A stretch of DNA of 64,000 bases from positions 248,001 to 312,000 of the forward strand of contig NZ_JAMXHT010000006.1 in NCBI RefSeq assembly GCF_023955655.1, read 5' to 3'. Below the pieces are notes generated by a model. It made no database searches. It saw nothing but the letters and a program-made list of their open reading frames with translations, and was not told the DNA's origin. The DNA comes from Ralstonia soli. GTDB lineage: Bacteria; Pseudomonadota; Gammaproteobacteria; Burkholderiales; Burkholderiaceae. Positions within the stretch are counted from its first letter, which is position 1. Every line of letters starts with the position of its first letter. Made by a program: the position numbers and the translations under genes. Of the stretch, positions 57,831 to 64,000 are shown one piece after another.

Positions 57831-57855
57831 ATTCGACCGCAAGCTCCGGAGTGCC
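57829..57855 (+). promoter_or_regulatory. Ada box upstream of the 2OG oxygenase operon
   Basis: AAT (57830-57832), six bases, GCAA (57839-57842) matches the Ada operator AAT-N6-GCAA. The 27-nt element is identical at 24 positions to 59973-59999, and its AAT lies 85 nt before the downstream ATG. A TAGGCT hexamer at 57875-57880 may be the -10. Confidence 0.7.
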
Positions 57856-57914
57856 TCGTGCACTCGCAGAAGCGTAGGCTTGGCATATCGCCCTTCCAAA
57901 TGGACGGAATGCAT

Positions 57915-58655
57915 ATGCGGCCTTCCCCGGGCACCGCGCAAATCAGCGCGAGTCACCACCCCAATCTCGACGGCATCGACTGGCATGCCGCTGAAGACGC
58001 TCTGAATGACGTCGGCAGCGCCGTGCTGCCCGGCGTGCTCACGCACGAAGCCTGCGACGGCCTGGCCGCGCTCTACCCGCAAGAGCGCCTCTACCGCTCT
58101 CGCGTGGTGATGGAGCGCCACGGCTTCGGGCGCGGCGAATACCAGTACTTCGCGTATCCGCTGCCGGCCCCGATCGCGCAACTCCGCACAGCGCTCTACC
58201 CGCCGCTGGCGAGCATCGCCAACCGCTGGAACCAGGCGATGGACATCGACGTGCGCTATCCACCCGAGCATGCTGATTTCTTGCGCCGCTGCCACCAAGC
58301 CGGCCAGTTGCGCCCCACGCCGCTGATCCTGCAATACGGCCCCGGCGACTACAACTGCCTGCACCAGGACCTCTACGGCGAGCACGTCTTTCCGCTGCAG
58401 GTGGCGATCCTGCTATCCGAGCCCGGCGTCGATTTCACCGGTGGCGAATTCGTCATGACCGAGCAGCGCCCACGCATGCAATCGCGCCCTGAGGTGGTGC
58501 CGCTACGCAAGGGCGATGCGGTTGTGTTTGCCGTGCATCACCGGCCCGTGCGGGGCACGCGCGGCACGTACCGCGTGAACATGCGCCATGGCGTGAGCCG
58601 CCTGCGCTCAGGCCGGCGGCATACTGTCGGCATCATCTTTCATGACGCGCTGTAG
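57915..58655 (+). CDS. 2OG-Fe(II) oxygenase, predicted alkylation-response gene
   Basis: A 246-residue cytoplasmic double-stranded beta-helix dioxygenase, distinct from AlkB. Iron and 2-oxoglutarate ligands are readable: His150 and Asp152 (CLHQDLYGEHVFPLQ), His225 (NMRHGVS) and Arg234/235 (SGRRHTVGIIFHDA). N-terminal 110 residues show no known motif. Start 57915 is chosen for a GGACGGA box; a GTG at 57858 and Mets at 57900 and 57909 are alternatives. It sits 15 nt before alkB and behind an Ada box, so a DNA- or RNA-alkylation role is inferred; its substrate is unknown. Confidence 0.82.
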   Translation: MRPSPGTAQISASHHPNLDGIDWHAAEDALNDVGSAVLPGVLTHEACDGLAALYPQERLYRSRVVMERHGFGRGEYQYFAYPLPAPIAQLRTALYPPLASIANRWNQAMDIDVRYPPEHADFLRRCHQAGQLRPTPLILQYGPGDYNCLHQDLYGEHVFPLQVAILLSEPGVDFTGGEFVMTEQRPRMQSRPEVVPLRKGDAVVFAVHHRPVRGTRGTYRVNMRHGVSRLRSGRRHTVGIIFHDAL

Positions 58656-58670
58656 CCCTCTCACTCGATC

Positions 58671-59327
58671 ATGACCACGGGCGACCTGTTTGCCGATCAC
58701 GCACCCGCTGACGATGCACGCATCGTGCTCGGTGAAGCCGCGTTTCTGCTGCGCGGCTTTGCCCTGGCCGATGCGCCTGCGCTGCTCACTGCTGTGGACG
58801 CCATCACGCAGCAGGCGCCGTTTCGTCACATGATCACGCCGGGCGGTTTCGAGATGTCGGTCGCGCTGACCAACAGCGGCACGCTCGGCTGGACCTCCGA
58901 CCGGCGCGGCTACCGCTATGCCACACATGACCCGCTCACTGATAACCCGTGGCCGCCGCTGCCCGAGGTGTTCCTGCGCCTCGCCCGCCATGCCGCCGCC
59001 GAGGCGGGCTTCCCCGGCTTCACGCCTGATGCCTGCCTCATCAACCGCTACGTGCCCGGCGCGCGCCTGTCGCTGCACCAGGACAAGGATGAGCAGGATT
59101 ACGGCGCGCCCATCGTCTCCGTGTCGCTCGGCATGCCGGCCCTCTTCCTGTTTGGCGGACACCGGCGCGCGGACAAGACGCAGCGCATCCCGCTGTTCCA
59201 CGGCGACGTGGTCATCTGGGGCGGACCCGATCGCCTGCGCTATCACGGCATCGCGCCGCTCAAGGATCATGCGCACACGGTGCTGGGCAGCCAGCGCATC
59301 AACCTCACGTTCCGCAAGGCCGGCTGA
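58671..59327 (+). CDS. alkB: Alkylated-DNA dioxygenase AlkB
   Basis: A 218-residue 2OG-Fe(II) dioxygenase that oxidatively removes 1-methyladenine and 3-methylcytosine lesions. Ligands match E. coli AlkB with a constant +5 shift: His136, Asp138 (LSLHQDKDE), His192 (LRYHGI), Arg209 and Arg215 (RINLTFRKA). The lesion-binding WTSDRRGYRY and NRYVPGARL segments are present. It is followed by the glycosylase gene with a 1-nt gap, so the two are co-expressed. Confidence 0.96.
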   Translation: MTTGDLFADHAPADDARIVLGEAAFLLRGFALADAPALLTAVDAITQQAPFRHMITPGGFEMSVALTNSGTLGWTSDRRGYRYATHDPLTDNPWPPLPEVFLRLARHAAAEAGFPGFTPDACLINRYVPGARLSLHQDKDEQDYGAPIVSVSLGMPALFLFGGHRRADKTQRIPLFHGDVVIWGGPDRLRYHGIAPLKDHAHTVLGSQRINLTFRKAG

Positions 59328-59328
59328 C

Positions 59329-59952
59329 ATGGCGGAAAACATTGACCAGCAGGCCGCCGATTTCCTTGCCGCGCTCGACGACGACTGGGCCCGCCATATC
59401 GCCGCCGTCGGTCCCTGCCGCCACGCGGCCAAACCCGCGCGCGAACCGTATGAAGCGCTGGTGCGCGCCATCGCCTATCAGCAATTGCACGCCAAGGCGG
59501 GCGACGCGATCCTCGGCCGCTTTCTCGCGCTCTATCCGGGTGCCAGCTTTCCCAGGCCACGACAGGTGCTGGCCACCGACGAGTCTGCGCTGCGCGGCTG
59601 CGGCTTCTCCGCGAGCAAGCTGGCGACCATCCGCGGCATTGCGCAAGCGGCACTCGACGGCACGGTCCCCACACGCGATCTCGCGCTCGCCATGCCGGAC
59701 GAAGCCCTGATCGAGCAGCTCGTCAGCCTGCGCGGCGTTGGCCGGTGGACGGTCGAAATGCTGCTGATCTACACCCTGGAGCGCGCCGACATCCTCCCCG
59801 CCGACGACTTCGGCGTACGCGATGGGTACCGCCGCCTCAAGCGGCTGGACTCCACGCCCACACGCAAGCAGATGATCGAAATCGGCCGCGCGTGGAGCCC
59901 GTATCGCACGGTCGCATCCTGGTACTTGTGGCGCGTGCCGGCCAAGCCGTAG
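59329..59952 (+). CDS. alkA: DNA-3-methyladenine glycosylase (AlkA/HhH-GPD type)
   Basis: A 207-residue base-excision glycosylase. The helix-hairpin-helix is LRGVGRWTVEMLLIYTL (about residues 137-153) and the catalytic Asp lies in LPADDFGVRDGYRRL (about 159-173). It lacks the N-terminal TBP-like domain of E. coli AlkA, as do the shorter members of this family. The ATG is 1 nt after the alkB stop. It removes 3-methyladenine and similar alkylated bases. Confidence 0.92.
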   Translation: MAENIDQQAADFLAALDDDWARHIAAVGPCRHAAKPAREPYEALVRAIAYQQLHAKAGDAILGRFLALYPGASFPRPRQVLATDESALRGCGFSASKLATIRGIAQAALDGTVPTRDLALAMPDEALIEQLVSLRGVGRWTVEMLLIYTLERADILPADDFGVRDGYRRLKRLDSTPTRKQMIEIGRAWSPYRTVASWYLWRVPAKP

Positions 59953-59972
59953 CGTGACGCCCCGGTCGCATC

Positions 59973-59999
59973 GAATTTGACCGCAAGACCCGGAGTGCC
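59973..59999 (+). promoter_or_regulatory. Ada box upstream of ada
   Basis: AAT (59974-59976), six bases, GCAA (59983-59986). It is the second copy of the 27-nt element at 57829-57855 (24 of 27 identical), with its AAT 79 nt before the ada ATG. TACAGT at 60018-60023 is a possible -10 at the same distance from the box as in the first copy. Confidence 0.7.
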
Positions 60000-60052
60000 C
60001 ATGCCGAGGCCCACACCTACAGTACAGTCATCGCAGTCCACTGGATGACGCC

Positions 60053-61135
60053 ATGCCAACCACCGCCCGCACCGTACCGGAGACCACCTCCGTCGAACAC
60101 GATCCGCGTTGGGCCCGTGTGCTCGCGCGCGATGCTTCCGCCGACGGGCAATTCGTGTATGCCGTGAAGACCACCGGCGTGTATTGCCAGCCAAGCAGCG
60201 CGTCGCGCCTGCCGCGGCCGGAGAACGTCGAGTTCTTCGACACGCCGGCCGATGCCGAGGCCGCCGGCTACCGGCCGAGCCGCCGCGCCGGCCCGGACCA
60301 GACCACCGTTCGAGCGCAACAAGCCGCACTCGTCGCGCAGGCCTGCCGCCGCATCGAAGGCGCCGACACGCCGCCCACGCTAGACATGCTGGCCGACGAA
60401 GCCGGCCTGAGCCCGTATCACTTCCACCGCCTGTTCAAGAGCGTCACGGGCCTCACGCCCAAGGGCTACGCTGATGCGCACCGCGCCCGCAAACTGCGCA
60501 CGCAACTGGGCCGCGGCAGCAGCGTCACCGAGGCCATCTACGATGCGGGCTTTAACGCCAGCAGCCGCTTCTACGAAGCGTCGGACAGCGTGCTCGGCAT
60601 GACGGCCAGCCGCTACCGTGCAGGCGGCGCGCAGACGACGATCCGCTTTGCGGTGGGCGAATGCTCGCTCGGCTCAATCCTGGTAGCGCAAAGCGATCGT
60701 GGCATCTGCGCGATCCTGATGGGCGATGACCCCGATGCCCTCGTGCGCGATCTGCAGGACACCTTCCGCAAGGCCGAACTCATTGGCGGCGATGCGGGCT
60801 TTGAAGCGCTGGTCGCCAAGGTGGTGGGGCTGATCGAAGCGCCGTCTCTCGGGCTGGATTTGCCGCTGGACGTGCGCGGTACCGCGTTCCAGGAGCGCGT
60901 GTGGCAGGCGCTGCGCGAAGTGCCACCCGGCAGCACCACCAGTTACGCCGAGATTGCCGCGCGCATTGGCGCACCCAAGGCGGTGCGCGCGGTGGCACAG
61001 GCCTGCGCGGCCAACCACATCGCCGTGGCGATTCCGTGCCATCGGGTGATCCGGCGCGATGGCAATACGTCGGGTTACCGCTGGGGTGTGGAGCGCAAGC
61101 TCGCGCTGCTGGAGCGCGAGGGCCATCCGCAGTAA
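60053..61135 (+). CDS. ada: Ada: methyl-sensing activator and O6-alkylguanine methyltransferase
   Basis: A 360-residue protein with the full Ada architecture: N-Ada domain (about 15-80), AraC-type helix-turn-helix (about 90-185; LADEAGLSPYHFHRLFKSVTGLTPKGY) and AGT domain (about 195-360) with active-site Cys329 in IPCHRVI. The methyl-acceptor Cys of N-Ada is kept (Cys45, TTGVYCQP), but the other three zinc cysteines are replaced by Ser49, Ser76 and Ala79. It is preceded by its own Ada box, as expected for autoregulation. How an N-domain without the Cys4 zinc site senses methylphosphotriesters is unclear. Confidence 0.93.
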   Translation: MPTTARTVPETTSVEHDPRWARVLARDASADGQFVYAVKTTGVYCQPSSASRLPRPENVEFFDTPADAEAAGYRPSRRAGPDQTTVRAQQAALVAQACRRIEGADTPPTLDMLADEAGLSPYHFHRLFKSVTGLTPKGYADAHRARKLRTQLGRGSSVTEAIYDAGFNASSRFYEASDSVLGMTASRYRAGGAQTTIRFAVGECSLGSILVAQSDRGICAILMGDDPDALVRDLQDTFRKAELIGGDAGFEALVAKVVGLIEAPSLGLDLPLDVRGTAFQERVWQALREVPPGSTTSYAEIAARIGAPKAVRAVAQACAANHIAVAIPCHRVIRRDGNTSGYRWGVERKLALLEREGHPQ

Positions 61136-61170
61136 GCGTTCCGGGTACAGTGGCGGCTTTATCCGCACGC

Positions 61171-61596
61171 ATGTTCACCGCCATGGCCCGCTGTCTGCTT
61201 CCTGCCCTGCTCGCCGCCATTGCGCTCGCGGGGTGCGGCCGATCCGACGAGGCGCCCAAGCCGGCCGCGCCAACGGCCTCCGGCCCCACCGTCGCCAGCA
61301 CCCCGGCTGCCGGTGCGCCTGCTATCAGCAGCGCCGACCAGGCCAAGGCCGTCGACCTGGCCCGCGCCGCCATCGAGAAGTACAAGCTGACCACGCTGCC
61401 GCAGGAATGCCTGTCGTTTCTGGTGGACCGGGCCGACGACACGCACAACAGCGTCGAGGTGCTGGAGAACCATACCCCGGCCTGCGGCGGCGATCCGAAC
61501 ACCGCACCACGCATCGTCACCCTGCTGATCGACAACCACACCGGCGCGCTACAGAAAGACGACCCTGCCACCGGCGAATACGTCCCGCTGAAATAA
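61171..61596 (+). CDS. Small lipoprotein downstream of ada
   Basis: A 141-residue predicted lipoprotein. After a short signal, the lipobox AIALAGC places the lipidated Cys near residue 22; a Pro/Ala-rich spacer (28-55) leads to a compact domain with two more Cys (PQECLSFLVDRADD, HTPACGGDPNTAP) that may form a disulfide. Met at 61183 is an alternative start. I know no function. It starts 35 nt after ada and ends at a strong terminator, so it may be read through from ada. Confidence 0.7.
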   Translation: MFTAMARCLLPALLAAIALAGCGRSDEAPKPAAPTASGPTVASTPAAGAPAISSADQAKAVDLARAAIEKYKLTTLPQECLSFLVDRADDTHNSVEVLENHTPACGGDPNTAPRIVTLLIDNHTGALQKDDPATGEYVPLK

Positions 61597-61618
61597 GCAC
61601 CCGCAAAACGCCACGCAT

Positions 61619-61652
61619 AAAAAAAACCGCCGAACTGGTCGGCGGTTTTTTG
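61619..61652. terminator. Bidirectional terminator
   Basis: The stem ACCGCCGA (61626-61633) / TCGGCGGT (61639-61646) with A- and T-tracts on both sides lies between the lipoprotein gene and purM. Confidence 0.9.
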
Positions 61653-61670
61653 TTGGGTGTGAAGCTCCCG

Positions 61671-62726
61671 TCAGACCACGATCGTCTGCGCTTCACCAGC
61701 TTGGCGGGCGCGGATTTCGCCGATCTGGTAGACCGTCTCGCCCGCTTCCTTCAGGTGGGCGATGGCTGCCGGCGCGTCTGCCGCCGACACGATCACGACC
61801 ATGCCGATGCCGCAGTTGAACACGCGGTGCATTTCGTCATCGGCCACGTTGCCGGCCTTCTGCAGCCACTGGAACAGCGGCGGCAGCGTCCAGGCGCTCT
61901 TGTGCAGCACGGCAGTCAGGTTGTCTTGCAGCACGCGCGGCACGTTTTCGGTCAGGCCACCGCCGGTGATGTGCGCCATGCCCTTGACGGTCAGCTTTTC
62001 GATCAGCGACAGCAGCGGCTTCACGTAGATGCGCGTTGGCGCCATGATGGCGTCTTGCAGGCGCTGGCCGTGGAAATCGGCGTTCAGGTCCGGGCGCGAC
62101 ACCTCGATGATCTTGCGCACCAGCGAGTAGCCATTCGAATGCGCACCCGACGAAGCCAGGCCCAGCACCACATCGCCCTCGGCAATGGTGGTGCCGTCGA
62201 TGATCTTGCGCTTTTCGACTGCGCCAACGGCAAAGCCGGCCAGGTCGTATTCGCCGTCGGGGTACATGCTCGGCATTTCAGCGGTTTCGCCGCCGATCAG
62301 CGCGCAGCCGGCCAGCTCGCAGCCCTGGGCGATGCCCTTGACCACGGTGGCGGCGGTCTCGACGTCGAGCTTGCCGCAGGCGAAGTAGTCGAGGAAGAAC
62401 AGCGGCTCGGCGCCCTGCACCAGGATGTCGTTCACGCTCATTGCCACCAGATCCTGGCCGACCGTGTCGTGGCGGTTCAGGGCAAAGGCCAGCTTGAGCT
62501 TGGTGCCCACGCCGTCGGTGCCGGACACCAGCACCGGCTCCTGGTACTTCTTGGACAGCTCGAACAGCGCGCCGAAGCCGCCGATGCCGCCCAGCACGCC
62601 TTCACGCATGGTGCGCTTGGCAAACGGCTTGATGCGGTCGACAAGGGCGTCACCCGCCTCGATGTCGACGCCCGCGTCGCGGTAAGACAGGCCGGTCGAT
62701 GCGGATGGGGTTTCGGAAGCGCTCAT
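61671..62726 (-). CDS. purM: Phosphoribosylformylglycinamidine cyclo-ligase
   Basis: A 351-residue AIR synthetase of purine biosynthesis. Typical segments: [71 protein letters not shown] and [15 protein letters not shown]. Start 62726 follows the family N-terminus; the open frame continues to 62786. It is divergent from the PerM-like gene, with a palindrome in between. Confidence 0.97.
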   Translation of the reverse strand: MSASETPSASTGLSYRDAGVDIEAGDALVDRIKPFAKRTMREGVLGGIGGFGALFELSKKYQEPVLVSGTDGVGTKLKLAFALNRHDTVGQDLVAMSVNDILVQGAEPLFFLDYFACGKLDVETAATVVKGIAQGCELAGCALIGGETAEMPSMYPDGEYDLAGFAVGAVEKRKIIDGTTIAEGDVVLGLASSGAHSNGYSLVRKIIEVSRPDLNADFHGQRLQDAIMAPTRIYVKPLLSLIEKLTVKGMAHITGGGLTENVPRVLQDNLTAVLHKSAWTLPPLFQWLQKAGNVADDEMHRVFNCGIGMVVIVSAADAPAAIAHLKEAGETVYQIGEIRARQAGEAQTIVV

Positions 62727-62811
62727 ACAGTGGTCTGAATTGAAAAAACCGGGAAAGAAAGCAGGACAGCGGTGGGCAGTCACCAAAATGGGACCCGCCG
62801 GTCCAGTAAAA

Positions 62812-62837
62812 TTGCAATTTTACCGGATGCGGGCACC
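62812..62837. promoter_or_regulatory. Near-perfect 26-bp palindrome in the purM/perM promoter region
   Basis: The central 18 bp GTAAAATTGCAATTTTAC (62816-62833) is a perfect palindrome; one mismatched pair then TCC/GGA extends it to 26 bp. It contains TAAAAT on both strands, so it may act as overlapping divergent -10 boxes, an operator, or both. Confidence 0.6.
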
Positions 62838-62889
62838 CCGATGGCCGCTTTTCCGACTCACCCATTCGCTATCGGAGCTGTCGCCACCC

Positions 62890-63960
62890 ATGAACGCCCC
62901 CGTGCTATCGCAGGAAACCAAGCGCACACTTGCCTGGATCGCCGTGGCGCTGATCTTCCTGGCCCTGCTCAAGGCGCTGGCGCCCACGCTCACGCCCTTC
63001 GTTTTCGCGTTCATCCTGTCGTACATCCTGCACCCGGGCGTCGAATGGCTGCAGCGCCGGCGCGTGCCCCGCGTGCTGGGCGTCTTCCTGATGATCCTGG
63101 TGCTGACGGTGGTGGCCGTGGCGCTGATGCTGCTGATCCTGGCCGTGCTGCAGCGGGAGATTCCGGCCATCCGCGAGCAATTGCCGGGCATGCTGGCCAG
63201 GCTCAACGCCTTTCTCTCACCCAAGCTGGCCGACATGGGCCTGCACGTCAGTCTCGACTTTCCCGGCCTGCGCAAGCTGCTGACCGAACAACTCGCTGCC
63301 AGCCCCGATGACGTGATGGCCCGCGCGCTGAACACCCTGCGCGTCTCGGGCTCGGCGGCCATCCAGGTGCTGGGCATCTTCTTCCTGGTGCCGATCGTGA
63401 TGTTCTACCTGCTGATGGACTGGAACATGATCATGCGCCGCGTCGAGACCGCCGTGCCGCGCCGCTGGCTGCCCAAGATGCGCGAACTGGCCGCCGAGAC
63501 CGACGGCCTGCTCTCCCAATACCTGCGCGGGCAGATCATCGTGATGCTGGTGCTGGCGGTGTACTACTCGGCGGGCTTGGCGCTGGCCGGCTTTGACGTG
63601 GCGCTGCCGGTGGGCATCTTCACGGGGCTGGCCGTGTTCATCCCTTACATCGGCTTTGGGGTGGGGCTGTCGCTGGCGATCCTGTCGGCACTGTTGCAGT
63701 TCGGCAACCTGTATGGCCTGCTGGCGGTGGCCGTGGTGTACGGCATCGGCCAGTTCCTCGAAAGCTTCTACCTGACGCCCCGCCTGGTTGGTGAGCGCAT
63801 CGGCCTGCACCCGCTGGCGGTCATCCTCGCCTTGCTGGCTTTTGGCCAATTGTTCGGATTTTTCGGTATCCTGCTGGCCCTGCCGATCAGTGCCGTGCTG
63901 CTGGTTGGTTTGCGGCAGATCCGGTTGCTTTACCTGAGCAGCAGGCTCTACCGCGAATAA
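62890..63960 (+). CDS. AI-2E/PerM family transporter
   Basis: A 356-residue membrane protein with about eight helices of the AI-2E family (PerM, TqsA, YdiK). Early SYILHPGVEWLQRRRVPR, middle FFLVPIVMFYLLMDW and late GIFTGLAVFIPYIGFGVG and LESFYLTPRLVGERIGLHPL are typical. Despite the family name, AI-2 export is shown only for some members; others act in Na+ or K+/H+ exchange. The purM-perM-hda order is common in betaproteobacteria. Confidence 0.92.
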   Translation: MNAPVLSQETKRTLAWIAVALIFLALLKALAPTLTPFVFAFILSYILHPGVEWLQRRRVPRVLGVFLMILVLTVVAVALMLLILAVLQREIPAIREQLPGMLARLNAFLSPKLADMGLHVSLDFPGLRKLLTEQLAASPDDVMARALNTLRVSGSAAIQVLGIFFLVPIVMFYLLMDWNMIMRRVETAVPRRWLPKMRELAAETDGLLSQYLRGQIIVMLVLAVYYSAGLALAGFDVALPVGIFTGLAVFIPYIGFGVGLSLAILSALLQFGNLYGLLAVAVVYGIGQFLESFYLTPRLVGERIGLHPLAVILALLAFGQLFGFFGILLALPISAVLLVGLRQIRLLYLSSRLYRE

Positions 63961-63981
63961 CTCACCCCTGCCTCCCGTTTC

Positions 63982-64000
63982 ATGGCCCCACCAGAACAGC
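63982..64000 (+). CDS. Probable start of hda (DnaA regulator), truncated
   Basis: Only MAPPEQ is readable before the window ends. The position, immediately after the PerM-like gene, and the opening residues fit Hda, the DnaA-related protein that inactivates DnaA. The product is inferred from gene order, not sequence. Confidence 0.35.

Noticed and set aside
57858-57914. GTG start at 57858 for the 2OG-Fe(II) oxygenase
   Set aside because: It would place the likely -10 region inside the coding sequence and lacks a good ribosome-binding site; the ATG at 57915 fits better, though not proven.

Overview
The window is a gene-dense, high-GC (roughly 65% by eye) stretch of a betaproteobacterial chromosome. 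Gene content and protein sequences (argG/argF/rpsT/murJ, xseA-exbB-exbD-lpxK-kdsB-adk, purM with a PerM-type protein, a 793-residue AiiD/Aac-type AHL acylase, periplasmic PheC) point to Ralstonia, probably the R. pickettii group. That assignment is inferred from memory of the families; no search was run. I see no rRNA, tRNA, CRISPR array, insertion sequence or prophage. This is mostly core chromosome with small accessory patches.

Layout. 1-7.4 kb: tail of an alkyltransferase, an EamA exporter, an orphan degenerate HipA-like protein behind a triple operator-like repeat, an exported M20 amidohydrolase, periplasmic cyclohexadienyl dehydratase (PheC) and a tiny exported tandem-repeat protein. 7.4-16.7 kb: HD-GYP phosphodiesterase overlapping an OpuC-type binding-protein/permease fusion, TSUP and GntP permeases, an MHS transporter and HU. 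16.7-21.4 kb: a minus-strand run iclR, amino-acid ABC transporter, hutG, hutD with four-base overlaps. 21.5-25.0 kb: small genes, sodB, xseA. 25.0-25.9 kb: a long non-coding region packed with DnaA-box-like 9-mers inside a duplicated 116-bp unit. 25.9-30.2 kb: exbB, exbD, lpxK, Trm112-like gene, kdsB, adk. 30.3-41.7 kb: SDR, LysR with a bile-acid-type symporter, amiC/tsaE, queG, ogt/xerD, ybaK, plsY, a GlxA-type regulator. 41.8-54.3 kb: AHL acylase, yajQ, murB, a patatin-like gene, ppnP, argG, argF, rpsT, murJ, a SirB1-like gene, dedA. 54.4-57.8 kb: mutL, miaA, a GNAT gene. 57.8-61.6 kb: an alkylation-damage module. 61.7-64 kb: purM, perM and probably the first codons of hda.

The strongest discovery candidate is the alkylation-damage module. 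An uncharacterised 2OG-Fe(II) oxygenase heads an apparent operon with alkB and an AlkA-type glycosylase, followed by ada. Both the oxygenase and ada are preceded, at almost the same distance from their start codons, by near-identical 27-bp elements containing the Ada-box pattern AAT-N6-GCAA. This predicts the oxygenase is an adaptive-response gene. The Ada protein itself keeps the methyl-acceptor Cys of its N-terminal domain but has lost the other three zinc cysteines.

The second candidate is the DnaA-box-rich duplicated region between xseA and exbB, which could be a DnaA titration or reactivation locus or a relic origin. Several clean palindromes next to promoters are also recorded: 30259-30280, 32108-32122, 37158-37189, 50005-50016 and 62812-62837.
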